This document shows, one piece after another, positions 25,435 to 34,543 of a stretch of 64,000 bases of DNA. Source of the stretch: an uncultured Desulfobacter sp. (lineage in GTDB: Bacteria; Desulfobacterota; Desulfobacteria; Desulfobacterales; Desulfobacteraceae); assembly GCF_963677125.1 (NCBI RefSeq), contig NZ_OY781882.1, forward strand, positions 6,003,026 through 6,067,025, read 5' to 3'. The position numbers and the translations under genes were made by a program. Each line of letters opens with the position of its first letter. Within the stretch, counting starts at the first letter, position 1. The notes below the pieces were generated by a model, which had not been told where the DNA came from, made no database searches, and was given only the letters and a program-made list of their open reading frames with translations.

Positions 25435-25753
25435 AAGCTTCAGCTGGATTGATCACCGACTGGTCAGGGATCGGCATATTGACAACATTACCCACAGCCA
25501 GGCGGCACTATACCTATTCCTGGTCTGTGTCGCAGATGACAAAGGCTTGAGCTATTACGGAGATCCGGCTCTTATGCAAAAGCTTGGAATGGATCAAAAC
25601 TGCTTTAACGAAGCCCGGTCCGGATTGATCAGCAATGGTCTTATTGCCTGGCAGAAACCCATTTACCAGGTGCTGTCCCTTGAACCGATCGTCAATGTTG
25701 CCCGGACAGGTTCGATGATGAGTTTGCAAGATATCCTGAGAGGTATTCAATGA
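25328..25753 (+). CDS. Helix-turn-helix accessory protein of the IS21-like element
   Basis: The 141-residue product overlaps the start of istA by four bases. Its middle part reads HRLVRDRHIDNITHSQAALY, then LFLVCVADDKGLSYYGDPAL and ARSGLISNGLIAWQKPIYQV, which looks like a winged-helix domain of the kind used by replication or transposon regulators. An inner start near KHRIRKVPKSFSWI is possible. Proteins of this size are found just ahead of istA in related elements; role in regulation is inferred. Confidence 0.6.
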   Translation: MQQSGQDILCLQSNKQGENSDCKNPVLKHRIRKVPKSFSWIDHRLVRDRHIDNITHSQAALYLFLVCVADDKGLSYYGDPALMQKLGMDQNCFNEARSGLISNGLIAWQKPIYQVLSLEPIVNVARTGSMMSLQDILRGIQ

Positions 25754-27220
25754 TCGATTATGAAACCTATGTACGGATCAGGAATTATTTTACCCGGGAC
25801 GGTTTAAATTACACACAGATCGCTGATGAATTGGATCTGGATCACAGAACCGTTGCCAAATGGTCCAATGAAGAACGATACCTGCCCAGAAAGTCTGCAA
25901 AAAAGGAGAGCAAGCTGGACCCGTTCAAAAATGAAATTGTCCGGATGCTTGAAACCCATGCGTATACGGCAAGGCAGATATACCAGCGTATACAGGAAAA
26001 CGGATTTAACGGTGGCATCACCATCGTGACCGATTATGTTCGTAAAATTCGTCCGCCTAAGGTAACTGCGTATTTAAAACTGGTGTTCGCCCCCGGCGAA
26101 TGTGCCCAGGTGGACTGGGGAAGCTTTGGTAATGTACGGGTCGGTTCCACCAGCCGAAGGTTAAGCTTTTTTGTCATGGTTTTGTGCCATAGCCGCATGA
26201 TGTATGTTGAATTTACGGTTTCTCAGACCATGGAGCATTTTTTAGGATGCCATCAAAACGCTTTTAATTTCTTTGGCTGCGTGCCGCAAAAAGTCATGGT
26301 GGATAATCTTAAATCAGCGGTACTCAAAAGGACCATTGGTAAAGATCCGGTATTTAATCCACGATATATGGATTTTTCCAAGTATTACGGGTTCAAGATC
26401 GTTCCGTGCAATGTGGGCAAAGGCAATGAAAAAGGAATCGTTGAAAATGCAGTGGGGTATGTGAAGAAGAACCTGCTCAATGGTTTGGAAATCTCTGATT
26501 TTAAAATCATGGCGCCGCTGGTTCAACATTGGCTTGATACTGTGGCTAATATCAGGAATCACGGAGAAACCGGCATAAGGCCCGTGGATATGTTTGAGCA
26601 GGAACGGCCAATGCTTCAGCCTTTGCCCATTGAGCCTTATGACATCGGCATCGTTAAGCAGGTCCGGGCATCCAGGCAGTTCAGGGTAACCATTGATGCC
26701 AACCGGTACAGTGTGCCGGCGCAATTAGCCGGTGTTGCCCTGACGGCAAAACGGTATCCGGACCGGTTATGTTTTTATCACGAAAACAAACTGGTGGCCC
26801 GGCATGTCAGAAGCTATGACCGGCGGCAGGATTATGAACACCCGGACCACCCCAAAGCACTACTGGCACACCGCAAAAAAGCTAAGGATCAGAAGATTTT
26901 TATGCGATTTGTAAGCCTGTCTGATAAAGCTCAGGAATATTACCGGCAAATGGAACAGCGTCGGATGAATCCATTCCACCATATCAGGCAAATCGTGGCG
27001 TTATCTGAAATCTATCCTGAAACGCAGGTAGCGACGAGCCATTGAAGATGCCTTCCATTTTAAAGCTTTTTCCTGTGACTATATTGCCAATCTTTTAGAA
27101 CAGCGATCCAGGCAGGTTCAAGAGCCCGGAGCGCTTCATCTAACCCGAAACAGTGACCTACTGGAGATGACCCTCAAACACCCGGACCTGTCCGTTTACG
27201 ATATTGGAGGGAAAAAATGA
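25750..27220 (+). pseudogene. istA: IstA transposase, frameshifted near the C-terminus
   Basis: The protein begins with a helix-turn-helix (GLNYTQIADELDLDHRTVAKW) and has the DDE integrase core: AQVDWGSFG (first Asp), VMVDNLKSAV (second Asp) and GNEKGIVENAVG (Glu region). After PFHHIRQIVALSEIYPETQVA the frame ends early at 27045. The missing tail (AIEDAFHFKAF, then CDYIANLLEQRSRQVQEPGA and so on) continues one base forward to a TGA at 27218-27220 that overlaps the istB ATG, the normal ATGA coupling. An extra base near 27030-27040 therefore truncates IstA by about 58 residues. The catalytic core is untouched, so activity may be reduced rather than lost. Confidence 0.85.
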
Positions 27221-27948
27221 CTGAGATCAATGAACTTCTGTCCTATTTGAAATTACCTTTTATCCGTGAAAACTATGAAGCCATGGCAAAGACAGCGACC
27301 CTGAAACAATGGGATCATATCCAATATTTATCAAAACTGGTAAAACAAGAATCCGACCTGCGCAGGGATCGGTGTATCCAACGCAGAATAAAGCAGGCTC
27401 GGTTCCCGGTGGTTAAAACCATGGATGATTTTAACTGGTCCTGGCCTAAAAAGATCAATCAAGCGCAGATAAAAAACCTGTTTCGCCTTAAATGTATTGA
27501 AGAAAAGAGCAATGTCATTTTTATTGGTTCAGTCGGGGTGGGTAAAACCCATATTGCCACAGCGCTGGGATATCAAGCCTGTTTGAAAAACAACAGCGTA
27601 TTGTTTACTTCAGCTATAGATGCGGTGAATAACCTGATTGCAGCCCAGCACACCGGGCAGTTGAAACAGGAACTAAAAAAGTACCTCAAGCCGTCTTTAC
27701 TGATCATGGATGAACTCGGGTATCTTCCCATTGATAAAAATGGTGCTGATCTACTGTTCCAAATCATCAGTGAACGATACGAGCGTGGTTCGATCGTCAT
27801 CACGACCAACCGGGTGTTTAAAGAGTGGCCTGAAATCTTCAATAATGACAGCACCCTGACATCAGCACTGTTGGATCGCCTGCTGCACCACACGGAAGCC
27901 GTATTGATTGAGGGTGACAGCTATCGAATGAAAAAAAGAATAGAATAA
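27217..27948 (+). CDS. istB: IstB, AAA+ ATPase helper of IS21-like transposition
   Basis: IstB assembles on DNA with ATP and activates IstA while selecting the target. The 243-residue protein shows the DnaC-like fold: Walker A in FIGSVGVGKTHIATALGYQA (about residue 105), Walker B in LLIMDELGYLPIDKNGADLL (about 165), and the sensor segment IVITTNRVFKEWPEIF. Its start overlaps the end of the shifted istA frame. The sequence is intact. Confidence 0.93.
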   Translation: MTEINELLSYLKLPFIRENYEAMAKTATLKQWDHIQYLSKLVKQESDLRRDRCIQRRIKQARFPVVKTMDDFNWSWPKKINQAQIKNLFRLKCIEEKSNVIFIGSVGVGKTHIATALGYQACLKNNSVLFTSAIDAVNNLIAAQHTGQLKQELKKYLKPSLLIMDELGYLPIDKNGADLLFQIISERYERGSIVITTNRVFKEWPEIFNNDSTLTSALLDRLLHHTEAVLIEGDSYRMKKRIE

Positions 27949-27970
27949 TCGTTAAAAACGACGGTCTGGT

Positions 27971-28003
27971 GCCGGTCTGGAGAAGAACCAGACCGGCCTT
28001 TTT
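27971..28003 (+). terminator. Terminator after istB
   Basis: GCCGGTCTGG (27971-27980) pairs with CCAGACCGGC (27988-27997) across a 7-base loop and is followed by CTTTTT. Confidence 0.85.
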
Positions 28004-28093
28004 GGGCTATACATTTTCAAACCGGTTATTTGGTGGCATTTTCATGCCGATGCTAACACCAGGAAACTCAAAAAAGGGCTGATAAAGGAAATC

Positions 28094-28336
28094 ATGAACG
28101 AGGTTGCGGATAATTATGATTATTCTCAGACCTTGGACATCCCTATCGAAGGGCTCATAGGAGTTGAAGAACAATCCACTACGGCAGGCATTCGTAGCCT
28201 TTCTGAGATGGCATCCTATATTGAAAATTTCTATTCCGACAACCTGTTCCATTTTGACACCCTGAAAAAGCCATACCCTGAAATCGTAGATCAGGAATTA
28301 CAGTTTGTTGACCAACTTATAGATGACCAAGCCTGA
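28094..28336 (+). pseudogene. Unrecognised 3' gene fragment
   Basis: The frame is open upstream of ATG 28094 back to about 28045 (HFHADANTRKLKKGLIKEI) and ends DQELQFVDQLIDDQA. Coding-like composition and the lack of a start with a ribosome binding site suggest the tail of a gene whose front was removed when the IS elements arrived. I do not recognise the family. Confidence 0.4.
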
Positions 28337-28430
28337 TTGCGCCTGATGGATACTCCCCAGCCCATAGGGATATTCAACCCTATCAGCTTTTTCGGATGGA
28401 GCTTCTGAAAATCGTGTCCCTTCGGTAAAC

Positions 28431-28709
28431 ATGCTCAAGGGAATTTTTTTAGGGTATCGATTTCAAAGAAATTTTGCCCAGGCTTTGTCAAAAGTAAAGG
28501 ATGTGATCCCTCTCTTGTTTCTCAAGCCTTTAGAGACCGTGACCAAGTTGATATCCGATATTCATGAGATAGTGGTAAAAACTATTGAGCCTGTAAGGCC
28601 GGGTCGTAAATATCCGAGAAATTTTAATAAAAGGGGTAGCCGTTTCCACCATGGATACTACCGCTCCGTTAAGTTAATGACATTGAGGCCGCGCTCACTG
28701 GTTGGATAA
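28431..28709 (+). pseudogene. Probable transposase C-terminal fragment (IS4-like)
   Basis: The 92-codon frame ends with IVVKTIEPVRPGRKYPRNFN followed by Arg/His-rich residues, which resembles the basic tails of IS4-type DDE transposases. No catalytic motif is left and no promoter or ribosome binding site is clear. It abuts the IS66 remnant. Confidence 0.35.
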
Positions 28710-29118
28710 ACAACTTAATGAACATCTGGTGGAACCGAATTCCGGCCTGGGCAAGGCCATCGCCTATATGATTAAACATTGGCCGGAGTTAAGCCGGTTT
28801 TTAAAAGTGCCTGGTGCTCCCCTGGATAACAACATTTGCGAACGCAGCCTGAAACGAAGTATCCTGCATCGGAAAAACTCACTATTTTATAAAACAGAAC
28901 ATGGCGCCTTTGTTGGTGATATGTTCATGAGCCTGATCCAGACCTGTAATCTGATGAAGGTCAATCCATTTGATTATCTGATTACATTGCTGAATAACGC
29001 AACGGAACTTAGAACTGATCCTTCCCGGTGGATGCCTTGGAATTACAAAACCGCGTCAGCGTATTATAATCGCAGCATACCCGCCCCCTCCCCCCTCTTT
29101 TGTGACGAATTTAGCTGA
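28702..29118 (+). pseudogene. IS66 transposase, C-terminal remnant
   Basis: Only the last 138 codons of an IS66-type transposase (TnpC) are left. The signature is clear: GKAIAYMIKHWPELSRFLKV, then PGAPLDNNICERSLKRSILH, RKNSLFYKTEHGAFVGDMFM, and WMPWNY near the end. The Glu in NNICERSLKR is the third acidic residue of the DDE triad; the rest of the catalytic core is gone. The neighbouring helper genes tnpA and tnpB are absent. Confidence 0.85.
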
Positions 29119-29197
29119 GTTGCCCTAAAAAATCATTTGTGCATGTTTACCGAAAGGACACGACCTTCTGAATAGCACCTGCCAAAACAAATAACGA

Positions 29198-29229
29198 AAA
29201 GGCAGAGCCAAATAAATAGCCCTGCCTTT
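29198..29229 (-). terminator. Terminator of the VPLPA-CTERM gene
   Basis: An 11-bp stem with one mismatch (29198-29208 with 29219-29229, AAAGGCAG/CTGCCTTT core) lies just past the stop of the minus-strand gene and ends in T-rich DNA on that strand. Confidence 0.7.
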
Positions 29230-29252
29230 GAAGTGTTATTAACAAAATAAAA

Positions 29253-29936
29253 CTATGCTGTTTTCTTTCTACGGACACCCGCAAGACCAAGAAGACCAGA
29301 TGCCAAAAGGAGTAATGCGGATGGTACGGGTACTGAGGCTCCAACTACTGAGGCTTCACCAATTTGATCGAAATTGATATTATCTATACCTATATTCCAA
29401 TTGTCCCCCCATCGAATAGTTAGCTCAGTCCCCATAACGACCGGATAAAAGCTTGAATGTGCATCATCCTCCACTTGAATCTGCAGAGCAGATGCAGTCC
29501 AAACTATGTTTCCTGCATCGTCCACTATTTCAAGTAAGTCTAAAGTGTTATCTCCTTGGCCAAATCCAGCCATATCAAAACTATTTATACTAACTTGGTA
29601 ACCCAAATCAGCAGTGAATGTGATTTCTGCTATACTGTCGTTATTGTCGGCATATGCCACTTTGACTAAATCGCCATAGCCAGTATTCCATGCTTCAAGA
29701 TAAGCATTGCTACCTACAGTATTATACGAAACGTTAATATTGGGAGTGAATCCATTGCCCATTTCATAGGAACCATACGCATCGTTTGGAGTTGAGACGC
29801 TGTCTCCATAGTTTCCATCAATGGGGTCATAATTATAAGCAGATAAACCATCAAAAGTTAGTATTGTTGCATTAGCCGTCCCTGACAATAAGCCAATAAT
29901 TAGAAATAGTAATAATAATTTTAACTTTTTCTTCAT
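29253..29936 (-). CDS. Secreted VPLPA/PEP-CTERM sorting-domain protein
   Basis: The 227-residue protein has an N-terminal signal peptide (KLLLLFLIIGLLSGTANA) and a C-terminal sorting tag: VPVPSALLLLASGLLGLAGV followed by RRKK, that is, motif, membrane span and basic end. Exosortases recognise such tags and process the proteins at the cell surface together with exopolysaccharide. The mature part is rich in Asn, Gly, Asp and aromatic residues and looks beta-rich (ILTFDGLSAYNYDPIDGNYG, ITFTADLGYQVSI). No exosortase is seen in the window, but the large polysaccharide locus starting at 34544 fits the known association. It stands alone between IS remnants. Confidence 0.85.
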   Translation of the reverse strand: MKKKLKLLLLFLIIGLLSGTANATILTFDGLSAYNYDPIDGNYGDSVSTPNDAYGSYEMGNGFTPNINVSYNTVGSNAYLEAWNTGYGDLVKVAYADNNDSIAEITFTADLGYQVSINSFDMAGFGQGDNTLDLLEIVDDAGNIVWTASALQIQVEDDAHSSFYPVVMGTELTIRWGDNWNIGIDNINFDQIGEASVVGASVPVPSALLLLASGLLGLAGVRRKKTA

Positions 29937-30473
29937 AACATCTCCTTAGTATCTTTAGTATTTTCAAAATGTAAAAGGCCCTCCAATAGAGCCACTATTT
30001 TGGTTTTATCAACAGCAAAGATTCAGCAATATTTATACCATCGTCTCAAAATGGCGTCCTATAAGCTTTTTCAACTTTTTTAAAATTTTTTCCATATGAT
30101 ATATGTGGTAAGTTTTTACACATTATTGCATTTTTTTTACATAGTTAATGGCAAATAGCTTCATAATTGTTGATTGGCGCGGTATGATCCCAAGAAAATG
30201 TCACGATATCTTACCTGGATAAAACGAGGTGGAGCCCGGGTGAGGGCGGTCACAAAAAATGATGGAAAAAATAAAAAAAATGGTCCAGAAAAGTGAGGGA
30301 AAGATAAAGGAGCCCCCTCACGTTCTTTGGCCAGTTCGTCGATGGAGGCTCCTGCCACATTAACCCTAAATGGCAGGACGCATGGTACCATTAAACATAC
30401 TTACCCAACAATCATTATTCATTCTTCTTCATCAAATAGATCTTAATTTGGCAAAGCAGGTAAAAAATAAACG
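29937..30473. other. Gene-free stretch with IS-flank features
   Basis: I see no convincing gene. AT-rich DNA upstream of the VPLPA-CTERM gene holds its promoter. A hairpin with perfect TCCTGCCA/TGGCAGGA arms (30350-30357, 30371-30378) lies before the transposon genes and may be part of that element's left end. Confidence 0.4.
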
Positions 30474-30941
30474 TTGCCCTATTGTGGGGGGCCGCTGCAT
30501 TTTGCCAATTACCTGCGTAAACCTCGGAGCGGTCCTGTAGATCTACCGGAACAATTTCAAATTCGTTACAGCCTTTGCTGCGACCGTGAGGCTTGTCGTC
30601 GCCGAGTCGTTCCTCCGTCGGTCAGATTCTGGGGGCGACGGGTTTATTGGGCGCCTGTAGTATTGTTGCTCACCGCCCTCCGTCAGGGGAAAAATCCTGA
30701 CGCTACCCTGGAGCGGCTCAAGGGTGTTTGCGGCGTATGGCGTTCTACCGTCAATCGCTGGAGAGACTATTTTCTTGAAATTTTCCCTGACAGCCGATCC
30801 TGGCTTCAACTTGAAGGGCATATTATGGTCAAGGCAACCAACCGCCTGATTCATGATTTGTTAACCTTGTATTATCAAAGAATACAGTCACCGGAATCAG
30901 CCTTGATCAAGTGTCTTCAAGTATTGGCCCTGGGGCCTTGA
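30474..30941 (+). CDS. DUF6431 transposon-associated protein
   Basis: The 155-residue product starts LPYCGGPLHFANYLRKPRSG, contains CCDREACRRRVVPPSVRFWG, then VYWAPVVLLLTALRQG and VCGVWRSTVNRWRDYF. Paired cysteines suggest a zinc ribbon followed by a helix-turn-helix. Proteins of this family occur just ahead of DDE transposase/ExeA-like pairs and are thought to assist or regulate the element; no activity is known. The start at TTG 30474 leaves only part of the first C-x-x-C, so the 5' end may have lost a base. Confidence 0.6.
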   Translation: MPYCGGPLHFANYLRKPRSGPVDLPEQFQIRYSLCCDREACRRRVVPPSVRFWGRRVYWAPVVLLLTALRQGKNPDATLERLKGVCGVWRSTVNRWRDYFLEIFPDSRSWLQLEGHIMVKATNRLIHDLLTLYYQRIQSPESALIKCLQVLALGP

Positions 30942-31104
30942 CAGCCTCGCAAACTGAGGGCTTGCCCCGTACGGAAGTGGTCACGCAAAAGTTGGGCCGC
31001 TGTCAGGGACGATTTCTTCAGTTAAAAGGAGTTCATTCACGGTTTTGCCCCCGTTCGCCCCTATGGTGGGGGCCGGAGGAAGCAAACCGGTAAGGACAGA
31101 CTCA

Positions 31105-32556
31105 ATGAATGATACTCAAATGCCTGTTTGGCGACGCTGGGGGCAATTTAGATTCTCAGTGATTGGTGAACTGTTGTCCAGTCCACCTCCCCAGGGACAG
31201 TTACAGCCTGCACTTCAGAGGCTTTCACAAAAAATTTATCAGCACCCTATTGATTCGAATCAAAAGTTGACTTTGGGCGCATCAACAATTGAACGATGGT
31301 TCTATAAAGCCAGAAACGCAGATGATCCTGTGGCTGTGCTGGGCCGCAGGCCCCGGTCCGATGCCGGAATCCGCTGGTCCATGCCGGATGGGCTGTTCAA
31401 AGAACTGAAAGCTCAATATGCAAAGTATCCCCGCTGGAGTGTACAATTGCACTATGACAACCTGAAAGTTGTAGCGGCACAGAAACCGGAACTTGGGGAT
31501 ATGCCCAGTTACAAGACGATATTACGCTGTATGCGGGATAACGGCTGGCGGCGGTCCCATGAACCGGCTCAACCGACCCGGGGACAGATACGGGCAGCTG
31601 CCCGACTGGAAAATCGGGAGGTAAGGGGGTATGAAGTAGATTATCTTCATGGGCTCTGGCATCTGGATTTCCACCATGCAAAGCTTCGCATCCTGGACGC
31701 ATCAGGGGCCTGGTATCAACCCATGGCCCTTGCCATTCTTGATGACCATTCCCGGATCTGCTGCCACCTGCAGTTTTATCTGGCTGAAACCGCTGAATGT
31801 CTTGTCCACGGTTTAATTCAGGCGTTTATGAAACGAGGGTTACCCAGGGCATTGATGAGCGATAACGGCGCAGCTATGCTCGCCGAAGAGACCACGCAGG
31901 GCCTGGCACGTCTGGGTATAGAACACAAAACAACTTTGCCGTACTCACCCTATCAGAACGGGAAGCAGGAAGTGTTCTGGGCTCAGCTTGAAGGGCGGTT
32001 CCTGGAACTTTTACGTAAACAGGAAGATTTAAAGCTCTCTTTTCTCAACCAGGCAGCGCAGGCCTGGGTCGAGCAGGATTACCATCGCCGATTTAACCGG
32101 GAAATGAATGCAACCCCTTTAGAACGCCTTATCAACGATAAAAGTGTTGCCCGCAATATACCTGCTGAAACCCGGGATCTTCATTTTGCCTTTACCCGCA
32201 GAATAACACGGAAAATAAGACACAGTGATAACACAGTGGCCATAGACGGTATTCGTTATGAATTGCCAGCCCGGTTCGGACATATGCAATCGGCTGTTTT
32301 GAGGGCACCAGGCTGGGATAAAAGCCGGATGACCCTGGTCGATCCCCGCACCGAGACCCCGCTTGCACAGCTGCGGCCACAGGACAAATCTCGCAATGCT
32401 TCCGGAGAACGCCGGGTTATTTCATCACAGGAACCGGCAGCAACATCCGTTGAGCCAACTGGACAACCAGCTCTGCTGAAAAAATGGATGGCTGAGTACG
32501 CAGCCACAGGTCTTCCACCGGCCTACCTGCCTAAAGAGGAGAATACCATTGAATAA
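31105..32556 (+). CDS. rve-family DDE transposase
   Basis: The 483-residue protein has an N-terminal helix-turn-helix region (LGASTIERWFYKARN), an integrase core with the acidic triad (HLDFHHAK for the first Asp, LMSDNGAAM for the second, NGKQEVFWAQLEG for the Glu) and a C-terminal Mu-like domain (NTVAIDGIRYELPARFG). It cuts and joins transposon ends. I choose ATG 31105 with AAGGAC upstream over the earlier ATG at 31045. The stop overlaps the next gene's ATG by eight bases, so ATPase and transposase are co-translated. Confidence 0.88.
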   Translation: MNDTQMPVWRRWGQFRFSVIGELLSSPPPQGQLQPALQRLSQKIYQHPIDSNQKLTLGASTIERWFYKARNADDPVAVLGRRPRSDAGIRWSMPDGLFKELKAQYAKYPRWSVQLHYDNLKVVAAQKPELGDMPSYKTILRCMRDNGWRRSHEPAQPTRGQIRAAARLENREVRGYEVDYLHGLWHLDFHHAKLRILDASGAWYQPMALAILDDHSRICCHLQFYLAETAECLVHGLIQAFMKRGLPRALMSDNGAAMLAEETTQGLARLGIEHKTTLPYSPYQNGKQEVFWAQLEGRFLELLRKQEDLKLSFLNQAAQAWVEQDYHRRFNREMNATPLERLINDKSVARNIPAETRDLHFAFTRRITRKIRHSDNTVAIDGIRYELPARFGHMQSAVLRAPGWDKSRMTLVDPRTETPLAQLRPQDKSRNASGERRVISSQEPAATSVEPTGQPALLKKWMAEYAATGLPPAYLPKEENTIE

Positions 32557-33380
32557 ACTTGATATCAAAAGCCTGTACGGCCTTAAATATAACCCGTTTT
32601 TACCGGGCATACCCAAACACGCCTTGTATTCTTTGCCCGGCTCTGAGACGTTTGAACTTCGGATACATTCCATGGCCAGGCAGGGGGGGCTTTGCTCTGA
32701 TTACAGGAGAACCCGGCGTGGGCAAAAGCAAAACCCTGCATAAAATAGCAGGGAGTCTGGAAAAAATCCCTGATCTTATCGTCGGTGTCATGCAGCGCCC
32801 CCAAAGCAGACTGGGGGATTTTTACCGGGAGTTGGGAGAATTATTTAATGCACCTCTTTCTGTGTCCAATCGGTACGGAGGCTTCAAAGCCCTTCGCGAA
32901 CGATGGTTACACCATTGCCAGACTACCTTGTTTAAGCCGGCGCTGCTAATTGATGAGGCTCAACATGTCTCTGATGAATGCCTGACGGAACTGCGGATAC
33001 TCCAAAGCCATCAATTCGACTCAAAAAGTTTATTATTTACGGTGTTATGCGGCGACAACCGGCTTCCGGAAAGGTTCCGGTCGGCAGAACTTTTGCACCT
33101 TGGAAGCCGCATCGGTCCAAGGCTGGTTATTGAACCGCTTTCTCCTGATCAGTTACAGGACTATCTGCATTTTGCCTTGGACCAGGCCGGAAATAGCGGG
33201 CTTATGACGGAAGAACTAATTAAAGCCCTGGCCGGTCATGCTGCCAATAATCTGAGAGTGCTGAACCAAATGGCGGCGGAACTTCTTGATGCCGCTGCTG
33301 TAAAAGAGTTGCCAAGGATAGACGAGGCTTTGTTTTTTCAGTTGTTTTCTCCGGGGCGATCCAGGCCCAAACGAAATTAA
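32549..33380 (+). pseudogene. ExeA/TniB-like transposition ATPase, frameshifted at G7
   Basis: The N-terminal 47 codons from ATG 32549 read NKLDIKSLYGLKYNPFLPG and on to SMARQGG, the standard opening of ExeA-like AAA ATPases. At the run of seven G in 32683-32689 the frame breaks. One base forward the protein continues GGFALITGEPGVGKSKTL (Walker A), LLIDEAQHVSDECL (Walker B), VLCGDNRLPERF and a normal C-terminal lid. Six G would restore the frame, so this is a one-base insertion, a transcriptional slippage site, or a sequencing error in a homopolymer. The partner transposase is intact. Confidence 0.85.
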
Positions 33381-33517
33381 GAAATCTCTTGGCTGACAGA
33401 TAAAAATCTTCGGTCGAGACACCAGTTACCCGGCGAAACGGAGGCAGGCTCTGCTGGGGAGCAACCTGCCAAGGGATAGTCGGGCGCAGGAGGCATTGAA
33501 TAATGCCCATAACGATG

Positions 33518-33550
33518 GAGAAGGAGCGGTTTTCATTGCCGCTCCTTCTC
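33518..33550 (+). terminator. Terminator downstream of the transposition genes
   Basis: A perfect 12-bp stem (GAGAAGGAGCGG at 33518-33529 with 33539-33550) closes a 9-base loop and is followed by GCGTTTTATT. Confidence 0.85.
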
Positions 33551-33898
33551 GCGTTTTATTCAAAGCCTGCCTGCCCATGCCTTTGAAAACCCAATATAAT
33601 CGGATGCGCGCAGCGCTTCCTTGTTTTTAACACCATCAGTTAGCATGGCTTTCAGCACATCATTTTGCGAGTCCGCGCTCAGAGCCATATTAATTTTTTT
33701 TCGTTTCTTAAATTTATGAAACAGACAATTCATTATAGGTCGGTTTAATGTCCTGTAATAAATTATAATATTATTATTATCGTCTAATGGTAAAATTCTA
33801 ACAATCGCTGCAGCGATTACAACACACCCTTCTATTTCGTAAAAAAAGCTTGACCTTCCTTTTGATTTGCCATAAGAATTCACGCAAAGATCGCGTCA
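33551..33898. other. Gene-poor stretch between transposon and regulator relic
   Basis: A minus-strand frame of about 107 codons (33560-33883) can be drawn here, but it lacks a ribosome binding site and recognisable motifs. I see no supported gene. Confidence 0.4.
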
Positions 33899-34284
33899 AT
33901 GGATGGAGAAATCAGATATAAAATCTATCTATTTTAAGAGACGATCCAAGCCTTATTTAAAGAGAAATGGTGCAGCAAACAGGCGTTCGTCTGGGAAGGT
34001 CAATTATTATACGTCTGCCCTTCTTGAAAAAGGTCAGATGCTTGTGGAACGGGTTAAAACAGTCCCAAATAAAACAGCATATCTTTACCATATCACGCCA
34101 TCCAGACTTAGAGCGAAGTCTATCCTTGAGGTTTCTTAAAATTGAACTATAGGAGAATGACCAGATAAAAGCGCAGATTAAAAGTTTGTACCAGCAAGTC
34201 CATAATTTTGATGCCCATTTGTGTGAAAATCCCGAGTTGCTGATTCAGTTGAAAAACTATAATAAATTAGTAACCGTTCATTAA
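33899..34284 (+). pseudogene. Relic of an EPS-associated MarR-type regulator
   Basis: Three frames together spell a decayed EPS-associated MarR-family regulator. ATG 33899 gives MDGEIRYKIYLF then a stop. A second frame gives GKVNYYTSALLEKGQMLVER and NKTAYLYHITPSRLRAKSIL. A third gives LRFLKIEL, a stop, then ENDQIKAQIKSLYQQ and on to a stop at 34282-34284. Intact relatives read ...GKVNY..ALI.KG...NKLAYAYLLTP...K..L..RFLKRK, and sit at the head of exopolysaccharide clusters. The position just ahead of the wbp-like genes fits exactly. The gene cannot make a product, so the cluster has probably lost this control. Confidence 0.7.
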
Positions 34285-34543
34285 TATCCTCATTTATTTA
34301 CTTGGTAGTTTGGAAAAGTTACCGACAGAGCGGAGCTATGCAAAAAAAAAGTTTAATTTGGTTGTAGGTAAGACAACCTTTGAATAATTCCCTTTTTTGC
34401 GAATTTCAACATTGCAACCATTTGATTTTATTAAGAGGGGGTTTCGAAGCTATCTATTAGTCAAAGCTCTCGAAAACTGTTTTAACGTTGATGACATTAG
34501 CTTGACATTAACAAAATTTATAAGTTAGGGGAATTTATCTATT

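Larger units (their letters stand above)
25190..28005 (+). mobile_element. IS21-like insertion element (ends approximate)
   Basis: The element holds a helper reading frame, istA (frameshifted) and istB in the standard order, then a terminator at 27971. Its left end lies near 25180-25200, where Rhs coding sequence stops. Direct repeats with CGTTACAAGAT occur near 25224 and 25293, as multiple end repeats do in this family. I could not define the terminal inverted repeats or a target duplication, and no Rhs sequence continues on the right side. Confidence 0.7.
30474..33380 (+). mobile_element. Transposon with DUF6431, DDE transposase and AAA ATPase genes (ends unresolved)
   Basis: Three plus-strand genes form a compact set: a DUF6431 protein, an rve-type DDE transposase with a Mu-like C-terminal part, and an ExeA/TniB-like ATPase. 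This is the core layout of Tn7/Mu-like and IS21-related elements. Candidate end structures are the hairpin at 30350-30378 and GGCAGG/CCTGCC near 33443-33470, but I could not show matching terminal repeats. The ATPase gene is frameshifted, so the copy may be inactive. Confidence 0.65.

Noticed and set aside
29937..30180. Sigma54 promoter for the VPLPA-CTERM gene
   Set aside because: A GG-N10-GC match (TGGCGTCCTATAAGC) exists but on the opposite strand to the gene, so it does not explain its expression.
30161..30391. Minus-strand 76-codon frame before the transposon genes
   Set aside because: It overlaps a hairpin and low-complexity A/T runs; more likely transposon-end or intergenic DNA.
33560..33883. 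Minus-strand frame of 107 codons
   Set aside because: No ribosome binding site, no motif, and low-complexity Asn/Ile runs; the tail MALSADSQNDVLKAML looks somewhat coding-like, but support is too weak.
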